A stretch of 64,000 nt of DNA from Bradyrhizobium canariense (GTDB lineage Bacteria; Pseudomonadota; Alphaproteobacteria; Rhizobiales; Xanthobacteraceae): the NCBI RefSeq assembly GCF_900105125.1, contig NZ_LT629750.1, positions 6,909,001 through 6,973,000 on the forward strand, written 5' to 3'. A program made the position numbers and the translations under genes. Numbering within the stretch: position 1 is the first letter of the stretch; each line of letters starts with the position of its first letter. Below, in pieces: positions 8,038 through 15,927 of the stretch. The notes beneath the pieces were generated by a model. It saw only the letters and a list, made by a program, of their open reading frames with translations. It was not told the origin of the DNA and did no database searches.

Positions 8038-9183
8038 ATGCGATATCTGAAGGTAGCCTGCAGTCTGTTATGTTTCCTGATATTGCTCGGCAACATTTGG
8101 ACTATCTCGCACTGGAGCGAAAGCAGAGGCGTGTATGACGACATCTGCTATCTGCGGCAGGCCCATCTCTTTCAGCGATTTGGGCTCAGCGGGTTGGACA
8201 CAGATATCTCGCGGGATGACGATCACTATCTGTCTTCAAAACTGAAGGAGATTGGGTTTCCGACCTGGAACAAGCCGGCGACGGCTCCCTGCCATAACCT
8301 GATGCCGGCGACACAAAGACGGGTGATGCAATATCCACCGGGCACGGGCGCTGTCCTGGCGCTGTTTCCTTCCGGACACCAGTTGATCCCGCTTTACGTC
8401 TCGACCGCAACCATCATGTTCGGCTTTGCGCTGCTTGGCATTTTCTACGCCAGCGCGCCTTGCTTGACGTTGATCGCTGGCGGCGTCGGTTGTCTTGCCG
8501 TCTACTTGATGGTCAATCCCGCGAAAGCGAGTTATTCCATGGCACCCACAATGGCGGTGTGCGCATTGGCGGGCTTTCTAACGGCTCGCTTGTTCGGCCG
8601 GTCGCAGCAGAAGGGAAAAACTTTATTGACGGTATTGCTTGGCTTCGTGCTCGGCTTGTCCGTTGATTTCAGACTGCCCAACCTGTTTCTCTCATCCGCC
8701 TATTTCCTGTTTTTCCTTGTTTCTTTCCTATCGTGCCGGAAAATGAAGGTCTTCCTGCGGGGCGTTTTGTTTATATTTTCATTACTGGTTGGGATGGCGC
8801 CGACGCTGATCGCGAACATGGTCAACGCTGGCAGCCCCCTTAAGACGACCTACAGCGGCAACGACCTGGCGCGACCTGATTTCGCGCTTAGCGTCACCTC
8901 GCAATACCTCGCCGACCTGCAATTTGCTCTGCTGGCGTTCGTGGGCGCGTCGATCATCTTTCATCTGTGCAGGGGTCGCACGGACGGCATCAGGCGGGTC
9001 GCGCTGATAGTGACTGCAAACCTTCTGGTGAATCTTGCCTTCTTCATGAGCCACCCGATCTTCACGCCCTATTACACGGTCCCTGTCGCCATGCTTTCAC
9101 TGTGGAGCTTGCTGTTCAATTGGTTGATGGAGCCGGCGGGAGCAGTGGATGGTGGCATTCTTGAGCAGGCGGTAAAAGCCTGA
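8038..9183 (+). CDS. Multi-spanning membrane protein, GT-C glycosyltransferase-like
   Basis: A 381-residue protein with roughly nine hydrophobic segments, starting with an N-terminal helix (CSLLCFLILLGNIW). The first external loop holds a DD pair (GVYDDICYLRQAHLFQRFG) and a region resembling the acceptor/lipid-phosphate loop of GT-C enzymes. This, and the GT2 gene 52 bases downstream, suggests a polyprenyl-phosphate-sugar-using glycosyltransferase or a flippase-like partner. The codon use is visibly more T-rich than in the flanking genes, which hints at horizontal acquisition. The call is by topology and context, not by a clear family signature. It could also be a hypothetical membrane protein without transferase activity. 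Confidence 0.6.
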   Translation: MRYLKVACSLLCFLILLGNIWTISHWSESRGVYDDICYLRQAHLFQRFGLSGLDTDISRDDDHYLSSKLKEIGFPTWNKPATAPCHNLMPATQRRVMQYPPGTGAVLALFPSGHQLIPLYVSTATIMFGFALLGIFYASAPCLTLIAGGVGCLAVYLMVNPAKASYSMAPTMAVCALAGFLTARLFGRSQQKGKTLLTVLLGFVLGLSVDFRLPNLFLSSAYFLFFLVSFLSCRKMKVFLRGVLFIFSLLVGMAPTLIANMVNAGSPLKTTYSGNDLARPDFALSVTSQYLADLQFALLAFVGASIIFHLCRGRTDGIRRVALIVTANLLVNLAFFMSHPIFTPYYTVPVAMLSLWSLLFNWLMEPAGAVDGGILEQAVKA

Positions 9184-9235
9184 TCATGATATGCAGGTTT
9201 GAGTCGGCGGGGCTGATCGGGCGGGCGTTGTTGCA

Positions 9236-10171
9236 ATGACACCATCATCGATGCGAATTGCTGTTTTGGTGCCGTGCTTCAACGAGGAAGCCGCGGTTGC
9301 CACCGTCGTGGCGGATTTTCGCAAAGCGCTGCCGATGGCGGAAATCTTCATCTACGACAACAATTCGTCGGATCGCACCGTTGCGATCGCGCGTGAAGCC
9401 GGCGCGGAGGTGCGCAGCGAACGGCGCCAGGGCAAGGGTCATGTCGTCCGGCGGATGTTCGCCGATGTCGAGGCCGATATCTACGTGCTGGTCGATGGCG
9501 ATGCGACGTACGACGCCGCCAGCGCGCCGCGCATGATCGACAGGCTGTTATCGGATCATCTCGACATGGTCGTGGGCCTTCGCGTCGATCAGGTGCAGGC
9601 CGCCTATCGGCCAGGGCATCGTACCGGAAACTGGATGCTGACGAGCTTTCTCTCGAGCGTGTTCGGTCGCGCCTTCAAGGATATTCTGTCAGGCTACCGC
9701 GTGTTCTCGCGCCGTTTCGTCAAATCTTTTCCAGTTTTGTCGGATGGCTTCGAAATCGAAACCGAGCTGAGCGTTCACGCGCTTGAACTGGGGGTGCCGG
9801 TCGCCGAGATCGAAACGCCGTATTACGCCCGGCCGCAGGGATCGTTCAGCAAGCTCAACACCTGGCGCGACGGCCTTCGGATTCTAAGCACTATTCTGAA
9901 ACTCTACCGGTCGGAAAAGCCGCTGCGTTTTTTCACCGTGCTCGGAATCTTTTTTATGCTGGTTTCGGTCGGGCTCGCCATTCCCATCCTCGTCACCTAT
10001 CTCCAGGACGGTCTTGTTCCGCGGCTGCCAACCGCGGTTCTCTCCACGGGTCTGATGATCGTGGCGGTGCTGTCGGTGTCATCGGGGCTGGTGCTCGATA
10101 CCGTGACTCGCGGCCGCCGCGAGATGAAGCTGTTGTCGTATCTGGCTCAGCCACCGATCCGGGCCGGCTAA
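9236..10171 (+). CDS. GT2 family glycosyltransferase, dolichol-phosphate-mannose-synthase-like
   Basis: A 311-residue protein. Residues 6-100 form a GT-A fold: IAVLVPCFNEEAAVATVV, FIYDNNSSDRT and YVLVDGDATYD, where the DGD motif coordinates the metal and the nucleotide sugar. Residues about 220-290 contain two hydrophobic helices (FFTVLGIFFMLVSVGLAIPILV and TAVLSTGLMIVAVLSVSSGLVL), so it is a membrane-bound enzyme that likely charges a polyprenyl phosphate with a sugar. It follows the multi-TM gene and would supply that protein's lipid-linked donor. ATG 9236 is used; an ATG at 9251 (MRIAVLVP) is an alternative that fits the fold equally well. Confidence 0.85.
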   Translation: MTPSSMRIAVLVPCFNEEAAVATVVADFRKALPMAEIFIYDNNSSDRTVAIAREAGAEVRSERRQGKGHVVRRMFADVEADIYVLVDGDATYDAASAPRMIDRLLSDHLDMVVGLRVDQVQAAYRPGHRTGNWMLTSFLSSVFGRAFKDILSGYRVFSRRFVKSFPVLSDGFEIETELSVHALELGVPVAEIETPYYARPQGSFSKLNTWRDGLRILSTILKLYRSEKPLRFFTVLGIFFMLVSVGLAIPILVTYLQDGLVPRLPTAVLSTGLMIVAVLSVSSGLVLDTVTRGRREMKLLSYLAQPPIRAG

Positions 10172-10240
10172 ACCAATGGTTATTTGCGGGCGCCGGGGCG
10201 ATGGACCGCGCCGCCGCTTGGTGCTATCCCGCGCCTCACG

Positions 10241-10753
10241 ATGAATGATCTCTCTCTGACTATCCTGGCCGAAACCGCCAACGACGCGCAGGCAATCGAA
10301 CGGCTGCATGAACGCACCTTCGGGCCCGGCCGTTTCGTGCTGAGCGCTTACCGGATCCGCGAGCATGTTGATCACCTGCTCGATCTCTCCTTCACGGCCC
10401 GGATCGGGACATTGCTGGTTGGGTCGGTGCGCCAATTGCCAATCTGTATCGGCGATACCAAGGCATTGCTGCTGGGACCGCTGACGGTCGAGCCGCCCTT
10501 TCGCAGCCGCGGAGTTGGCCGTGCGCTACTCGATCGCGCGCTGCAGGATGCGAAGGCGCGGGGCCATCGCCTGGTGCTGCTGGTCGGCGACGAGCCCTAT
10601 TACAGCCGCGTCGGCTTCAAGGCCGTCCCGAAGGGAAGGGCAACCATGCCGGGACCGGTCGACTACAGCCGTCTTCTGGTGGCGGAGTTGGCCGATGGCG
10701 CGTTCACCGATGTCTCCGGTGCAATCCGCCCGGACTGGAGCTTTGCGCGATAA
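10241..10753 (+). CDS. GNAT family N-acetyltransferase (YhbS-like)
   Basis: A 170-residue protein with the acetyl-CoA-binding signature of GNATs: LLGPLTVEPPFRSRGVGRALLDRALQDA, containing the R-x-x-G-x-G/A pyrophosphate loop, then GDEPYYSRVGFKAVP, the beta4-beta5 segment with the conserved tyrosine and GF. The YhbS-like group is usually a predicted amine or protein acetyltransferase of unknown substrate. ATG 10241 (MNDLSLTI) is chosen because the first beta strand follows immediately; longer in-frame starts add unstructured sequence. It converges on the TonB receptor gene across a strong hairpin. Confidence 0.86.
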   Translation: MNDLSLTILAETANDAQAIERLHERTFGPGRFVLSAYRIREHVDHLLDLSFTARIGTLLVGSVRQLPICIGDTKALLLGPLTVEPPFRSRGVGRALLDRALQDAKARGHRLVLLVGDEPYYSRVGFKAVPKGRATMPGPVDYSRLLVAELADGAFTDVSGAIRPDWSFAR

Positions 10754-10768
10754 CGCGTGATCTTAAAG

Positions 10769-10797
10769 TTTGCCCTCGGATGCGATCCGAGGGCAAA
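10769..10797. terminator. Bidirectional terminator hairpin
   Basis: TTTGCCCTCGGAT (10769-10781) and ATCCGAGGGCAAA (10785-10797) form a perfect 13-bp stem with a 3-base loop, between two convergent genes. T-runs on one side and A-runs on the other let it serve both strands. Confidence 0.85.
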
Positions 10798-10838
10798 TAG
10801 TCATGTTTTACCGAGAGATGCGTCAGGTTGTTCGCTCA

Positions 10839-13115
10839 TCACAATTTCTGTGAGATGCCGAAATAGAAGCCGCGGCGCGGTCCATATTGCGGCGCGAACA
10901 CACCGATGCCGGACCCGTCCCGGATCTGGTAAATGGTGTCGAACAGATTGACGACATCAAAGCGTAGCGTGGTCGGCTTGGTCGGCGACACGATATTGAA
11001 ATCGTGCGACACGCCCAGATTGACCTGCGTGTAGGAAGGGACGGTGCCAGTATTGGCGAAACCGTCGCGCAGGCCGCTGCCGTAGATCATCGAGGCGCTG
11101 TAACGCGTGCCGTTCCACAGATAGGACGCGCCGAGCGACGCGGTCAGCAATTGCGCGTGATCGGTATAGACGTTGTTGTTGGCGATGTAGGCGAGTTCGT
11201 CAGGATCAAACAAATACTGGTTCGACACGACATCGGTCGCGATCTGCTTGGCCCAGGCCAGGTTTCCGTAGGCCCGGAAGTTGCCGTTGGTATAGTTCGC
11301 CTTGAATTCGACGCCGACATTCTCTCCGCGGGCATAGTTGAACGCCGTCAGAACATAGGCCTGTCCGAATTGCCCGTCATCGAGCAGGTCGGTGGCGGTC
11401 TTGTAGTAACCGTCGATTCCGAGTTCGAGGCCTGGTACCGTGTATATCTTCTGGGTGACGCCGACGTCGAACACGTTCGAGCGTTCCGGCTGCACCGGAT
11501 CGTTCTGGGACACCGCAGGCTGCGCCGTCGAGTTCGCCACCAGCGCAAGATTGGTCGGCGCCGCCAGCACCTGGTCCGGTGGCGTGAAGTTGCGGGAATA
11601 GCCGGCGTGGAACACTGTGCCGTCGAACGGTTTCCAGGTCACGTTGATACGCGGGCTGAGCTGGTTGGCGTCGACATATTGCCACATCTGGTCGAAGCGC
11701 AGGCCTGCGTTCAGGGTCAGATCGTTCGTGATCTTCCACTCGTCCTGAAGATAGGTGCCAAAGAGCCAGCCTGTCTTGGAGCTGGAATCAAACACGCTGA
11801 ATGGAGGACCGACCGGATTACCCATGGCATCAACCTGATTGCCATCGGCATCGACCGGCAGCACGCTATCTATATCGGTAACCAAGGAGCGTTCCGCACT
11901 GACGGAAAATCCAAACCGCAGGGTATGGGCGTAGCCGATGCGCCAGGCGGTATCTTCCTGAATGCCATTGACAAAGCTCTGCCGGTAGACGTCCGAAGCA
12001 ATACCGTTGAAGATCAGATCGCCGGTGGGGTCAGGCATGAAGTGCAACTGGCTGTAGCGGTTGAAATAGGAGAGCTGGTAGTCGATGCCATCGCCCGATT
12101 TCTGGTAGGCAAGGACGTTGAACTGGTTGAACTCGTTCTGGTGTTCGTTGAGCAGCGCCGAATTGAAGTCGGTCACCCCATTGACGTTGAATTGCGGCGT
12201 CTGCCCGGGATTGTTGGGAATTTGATAGGTCCCGTTGGATACGCCGCTCATGAAGGTCAGGCGGCTGGTGGGATCGAGCACCGTCGAGAGATAGAGGAAT
12301 CCTTTTTCCTGCGCTGTGCGGTCGTGAATGGCTTCGTTCGACGGCGTCGGGTTTTCGATTCCGAGATTGCTGCCGAAATAGCGTCCGGAAACGAAATACT
12401 GGGTTTGTCCGATGGTGCCGCCATATTCGAGCGACGTCGTGATCGTGCCGTGGCTGCCGCCATAGACACTGACGCTGCCGCTGTTGTTGAAGGCGTCCGC
12501 CTTGGTCTGAATGTCCAGCACGGCCGCCGTATGCAGGCCATACTGCGCCGGCAGCGCACCGGTCAAAAGATCGAGGTTGCCGATGATGCCGGTGTCGAGA
12601 ATTTGCCCGAACGCGCCGACGCCGTCGGGAAGCATGATGCCGTTGATGCGATATTGAACGTTGGCGTGCTCGTTGCGGACGTGGAATTCGCCGCTCGCGG
12701 CCGAGTCCTGCGAGACGCCAGGGGCCTGCAGCAGCGCCTTGTCCAGTGACGTGTTGGTGCCCTGCGGGAGCGCTTCGAGCGCCTGCTGGTTCAATTGATA
12801 GGAGCCGGCGCCGGTGGGCGCCAGGATGGCGCGGCGGGCTTCATCCAATTTATCGTTGTTGCCTGCGACCACCTGCGCTTCGGTCTGCTTTGGCGCCGCC
12901 GGTGGCGTTTCGCGACGCTTATCGGTCACCACGCGTGTTCGCGGACGGCGCGGCAGCTGCACACGCTTGGGTGCTGCGACTTCGACGTCCGGAAGCGCGG
13001 TCGGTGCGTTTGCAGCCGGCGCCGACGTTTGCGATAGCGCCGGGCTGCAAAGGCCGCAGAGCAGCAGCGAGGCTGCGCCGGAAGCGGCCCATCGTGGCTT
13101 TTCGAATACTGACAT
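10839..13115 (-). CDS. TonB-dependent outer-membrane receptor, probably zinc uptake
   Basis: A 758-residue receptor. It has a signal peptide (SGAASLLLCGLCSPALSQ, about residues 10-27), a basic/proline-rich N-terminal spacer with a possible TonB box (LPDVEVAAP), a plug domain (DKALLQAPGVSQDSAASGEF, then VQYRINGIMLPDGVGAFGQIL) and a long run of amphipathic strands forming the 22-strand barrel. It ends FYFGISQKL. The ATG at 13115 is used because the signal peptide starts there; longer in-frame starts only add sequence without a leader. It follows the DUF2946 gene on the same strand, behind a Zur-like operator at 13750, so zinc or a zinc-chelate is the likely substrate (inferred). A hairpin CCGTCGA-tga-TCGACGG (13180-13196) lies between the two genes and could adjust relative expression. 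Confidence 0.88.
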   Translation of the reverse strand: MSVFEKPRWAASGAASLLLCGLCSPALSQTSAPAANAPTALPDVEVAAPKRVQLPRRPRTRVVTDKRRETPPAAPKQTEAQVVAGNNDKLDEARRAILAPTGAGSYQLNQQALEALPQGTNTSLDKALLQAPGVSQDSAASGEFHVRNEHANVQYRINGIMLPDGVGAFGQILDTGIIGNLDLLTGALPAQYGLHTAAVLDIQTKADAFNNSGSVSVYGGSHGTITTSLEYGGTIGQTQYFVSGRYFGSNLGIENPTPSNEAIHDRTAQEKGFLYLSTVLDPTSRLTFMSGVSNGTYQIPNNPGQTPQFNVNGVTDFNSALLNEHQNEFNQFNVLAYQKSGDGIDYQLSYFNRYSQLHFMPDPTGDLIFNGIASDVYRQSFVNGIQEDTAWRIGYAHTLRFGFSVSAERSLVTDIDSVLPVDADGNQVDAMGNPVGPPFSVFDSSSKTGWLFGTYLQDEWKITNDLTLNAGLRFDQMWQYVDANQLSPRINVTWKPFDGTVFHAGYSRNFTPPDQVLAAPTNLALVANSTAQPAVSQNDPVQPERSNVFDVGVTQKIYTVPGLELGIDGYYKTATDLLDDGQFGQAYVLTAFNYARGENVGVEFKANYTNGNFRAYGNLAWAKQIATDVVSNQYLFDPDELAYIANNNVYTDHAQLLTASLGASYLWNGTRYSASMIYGSGLRDGFANTGTVPSYTQVNLGVSHDFNIVSPTKPTTLRFDVVNLFDTIYQIRDGSGIGVFAPQYGPRRGFYFGISQKL

Positions 13116-13270
13116 TATTATTCCGATCCCCATAAGCCGCGGCCGGATTCCTGCTTGCCAGGAAGTTTGACCGAGCTTGCCGTCGATGATCGACGGACCG
13201 ATTCCCATTCATTCCAGGAGCAGCCGCGCATGGCGCGGCGTTTCCTCCAAGGCTCAGCAATCAATCGATG

Positions 13271-13693
13271 TCAGGAGATCGGGGGAGCGCGGGGCTGAAA
13301 AGCGATGCGTGCGGAGTTCAGGTGGACGAACTCGGCATCGGTGGTCAGGTAGAGAAATTCGACTGCTTGCGGCAGTTGCAACAGCGGCGGCGTTGCAAAC
13401 AGCACCGCATTCGCCATCGCGATAACGGCGCAGATCGCGCAGGCGTCGTTCGATTGCCGGTCGGAATCATGGTCGGGCGCCGGCTGCCGCGGTTGCGCCG
13501 ACTGACGGGCGGTGTCCAGTGCAGAAAGGCTAGTGGCGTGAGAGACGTCCGGCTGCGACAGGCCGGACTGGACCGCGGGCGCCGCCTGCGCTGCAATCCC
13601 GTGGAAATGCCCGAACGACAACGCAAACTGAATCGCGAGCGCCAACAGCGCAAGCCGCGATCCATATTTGATGTTCGATCGGAACCACTTCAT
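13271..13693 (-). CDS. DUF2946-like small exported His/Cys protein
   Basis: A 140-residue protein with a signal-anchor-like start (LALLALAIQFALSFGHFHG), then a polar segment rich in Ala, Gln, Asp and His, then DACAICAVIAMANA with Cys85 and Cys88, then a second hydrophobic stretch. His29, His31, His52, His75 and the CxxC pair are possible metal ligands. The layout (leader, GHxH, CxxC, hydrophobic tail) is that of DUF2946 proteins, which are often encoded next to metal-uptake receptors but have no proven function. A Zur box lies 57 bases before the ATG. ATG 13693 is chosen; a GTG 12 bases upstream is in frame. A role in periplasmic zinc handling is inferred from the site and ligands. Confidence 0.7.
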   Translation of the reverse strand: MKWFRSNIKYGSRLALLALAIQFALSFGHFHGIAAQAAPAVQSGLSQPDVSHATSLSALDTARQSAQPRQPAPDHDSDRQSNDACAICAVIAMANAVLFATPPLLQLPQAVEFLYLTTDAEFVHLNSARIAFQPRAPPIS

Positions 13694-13749
13694 GCCTGCA
13701 CGCACCCCACATCAGATGGCCGACAGCACGAAAGCGTCGGGGCCATCAA

Positions 13750-13766
13750 ATGTTATATTATAACAT
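13750..13766. promoter_or_regulatory. Zur (zinc uptake regulator) box
   Basis: ATGTTATA-t-TATAACAT is a perfect 17-base palindrome. It matches the core of the proteobacterial Zur operator, whose consensus as I recall it is ATGTTATAwTATAACAT. It lies 57 bases upstream of the DUF2946 start, which is an expected position for repression of the DUF2946-TonB receptor pair when zinc is sufficient. Confidence 0.8.
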
Positions 13767-13854
13767 CAGGGATACCAGATGGATGTCAACCACAGTCCGG
13801 TCGTGTGCCTGAAGATTCCGTCAGGCATGTGTAATTTTGCAACGCCGAAGACGA

Positions 13855-15918
13855 TCAGCGCCCCTCGCGCAGCCAGGTCGCGGCAAACGCGCCGAGCAGC
13901 AGCAGCAACCCGATCAGACCTGCGAACACCGGCAACACGCCGACACCCTTGACGACGCTGGCGTCGCGCATTCTCACACCCATCCAGCCGTCGCCGTGAA
14001 ACGCGCTTGACGATCGCACCGGAACGATGCGCGGAAGATCGATACTGGAGCCATCCACGACGCGCCGCGCGTCGCCGCCGGTCGCCTGCGCCAGCGGTTT
14101 CAGCGTGTCGGAGGTGGAGGTGACCTCGGAAAATTCCTTCGGATTGGTCGGGCCGACATTGATCAAGGCTTTCAAGGTGCCGTCGGTCGCTTGCCACAGG
14201 CCGAGCTCGTTGGCCGGTACCGTCGAGCTCCAGGTGCCGGGCTCGCCCGCCGTCAATGTCAGCTCGCGCGTCGCGCCGGACGGCGATGTCACCGTCACCG
14301 GCGCGACGGTATCCGCCATGGTCTGGCGAAGTACGGTCAGATCCTTGCCGTGAACCTGCAGCCGGAGCGCTTCTTCGTCGAGATCCGGCTGCTTCATCAG
14401 CCAGTGCGACATCCGCCGCAGCAGGTCGAGATGCGGTCCGCCGCCCTCATAGCCGCGCGCCCATAGCCAGATGTGATCCGTCAACAGCAGCGCAACGCGC
14501 CCTTCGCCATAATGCGACAGCAGCAGAAGCGGCTCGCCGTCGGCACCGGTCATGACCGGCGGGCTGGTCGCGTTGCGGGTGTCGACGGTGCGGAAAAACC
14601 GGCTCCAATGCGGCGGCTCGAAGTTGGAGCCTTCCAGCCCGCGCGTGACGGGATGGCGTTTGCCGGCGTCGCTCAAATGCGCATAAAACGGTTTCTCGGT
14701 GACGCCGACGGGTTCAGCCGGCAGAACCGAATCCAGCGGTGTACGCCAGATGCTGGTGTTGGAGGCGTAATCGGGACCCGCCGAAACCAGCACCGCGCCA
14801 CCGGCGCGCACATAGCGCGCGATGTTGTCGAAATAGGCGATTGGCAGCACGCCCTGGCGGGCATAGCGGTCGAAGATGATCAACTGGAATTCGTTGATCT
14901 TCTGCTGAAACAGCTCGCGGGTCGGAAAGGCGATCAGCGACAATTCATTGATAGGCGTTCCATCCTGCTTTTCCGGCGGGCGCAGAATCGTGAAATGCAC
15001 GAGGTCAACGCTGGGATCGGATTTCAAAAGGTTGCGCCAGGTGCGCTCGCCGGAATGCGGTTCGCCCGACACCAGCAGCACCCGCAATTTATCGCGCACG
15101 CCGTCGATCGAAACCACCGCGCGGTTGTTGACCAGCGTCAGCTCATTGTCGAGCGGCGAGGCCTCGATCTCGACGATGTTCGGCCCGGCATGCTTGATGT
15201 CGATATCGACATTGACGGTCTGGCCGCTCAGCACGGTGCGCTCGTTGATGACATCGCCGTCGCGGCGCACCACAACCTTGGCGCGGTCGCCGCTGACGCC
15301 CTGATCGTCCAGCCGGTAGGTGATGGTCTGGCTTTGTCCGACAATGCCGAAACGGGGAGCCGCTGATATCGCGATGCGCCGGTCGCGCTCGTCCTTGCGC
15401 CCGGTAATCAGGGCGTGCACGGGAGCCTGAAATCCCAGCGCCGCCGCGTTGGCGGGAATGTCATGCACCCGTCCGTCGGTGATGAGGAACGCGCCGGCGA
15501 CACGATCGACCGGAACATCCGACAGCGCCGATGACAATGCGCCGAACAGTTTGGTGCCGTCGGTTTCGCCATCGGCCTGGCCGGCATCGACGACCCGGAC
15601 CTCCAGGCCTTTGATCTTTTTCAGCTCATTGACCAGTGCTTCCTGCGCCTGAGCGGTTTCCCGGGTGCGATCGCCAAAGCTCTGGCTGGGGCTTTTGTCG
15701 ACGACGACCACCGCCACCGAGGACAGCGGCTCACGATCCTCGCGGGTAAAGGATGGATTGGCGAGCGCCAGCACGATCAGCGCCAGCGCCGCCACGCGCA
15801 CGGCGGCGCCGCGCGACCTTCCGAGCAACAGCAGGAGTGCGATCACCGCGATCGCGGCAAGCGCGAGCCATAGCACGAGCGAGGGGACTAGCGGGGTAAA
15901 CGCGATACCGTATTGCAT
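13855..15918 (-). CDS. Large membrane protein of the MoxR/BatA-type operon, amidotransferase-like
   Basis: A 687-residue protein. Two N-terminal hydrophobic helices (LVLWLALAAIAVIALLLLL and VRVAALALIVLALANP) are followed by a large external region of about 580 residues and a final helix (VFAGLIGLLLLLGAFAAT). The external part begins with a VWA-like strand (VAVVVVDKSPSQSFGDRTRE), and its centre resembles the GATase1-like fold (LRVLLVSGEPHSGERTWRNLL, then a beta-strand with FDRYARQGVLPIAYFDNIARYV). It lacks the full MIDAS motif DxSxS: DKSPS is close, so metal binding is possible. It starts 9 bases after the upstream operon gene. It probably assembles with the BatA/DUF4159 protein in the membrane. 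Confidence 0.75.
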   Translation of the reverse strand: MQYGIAFTPLVPSLVLWLALAAIAVIALLLLLGRSRGAAVRVAALALIVLALANPSFTREDREPLSSVAVVVVDKSPSQSFGDRTRETAQAQEALVNELKKIKGLEVRVVDAGQADGETDGTKLFGALSSALSDVPVDRVAGAFLITDGRVHDIPANAAALGFQAPVHALITGRKDERDRRIAISAAPRFGIVGQSQTITYRLDDQGVSGDRAKVVVRRDGDVINERTVLSGQTVNVDIDIKHAGPNIVEIEASPLDNELTLVNNRAVVSIDGVRDKLRVLLVSGEPHSGERTWRNLLKSDPSVDLVHFTILRPPEKQDGTPINELSLIAFPTRELFQQKINEFQLIIFDRYARQGVLPIAYFDNIARYVRAGGAVLVSAGPDYASNTSIWRTPLDSVLPAEPVGVTEKPFYAHLSDAGKRHPVTRGLEGSNFEPPHWSRFFRTVDTRNATSPPVMTGADGEPLLLLSHYGEGRVALLLTDHIWLWARGYEGGGPHLDLLRRMSHWLMKQPDLDEEALRLQVHGKDLTVLRQTMADTVAPVTVTSPSGATRELTLTAGEPGTWSSTVPANELGLWQATDGTLKALINVGPTNPKEFSEVTSTSDTLKPLAQATGGDARRVVDGSSIDLPRIVPVRSSSAFHGDGWMGVRMRDASVVKGVGVLPVFAGLIGLLLLLGAFAATWLREGR

Positions 15919-15927
15919 ATCGCGTTC

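Noticed and set aside
11004..12749. Plus-strand open frame of about 580 codons opposite the TonB receptor
   Set aside because: It mirrors the receptor gene and has no motif, no ribosome site and no signal peptide.
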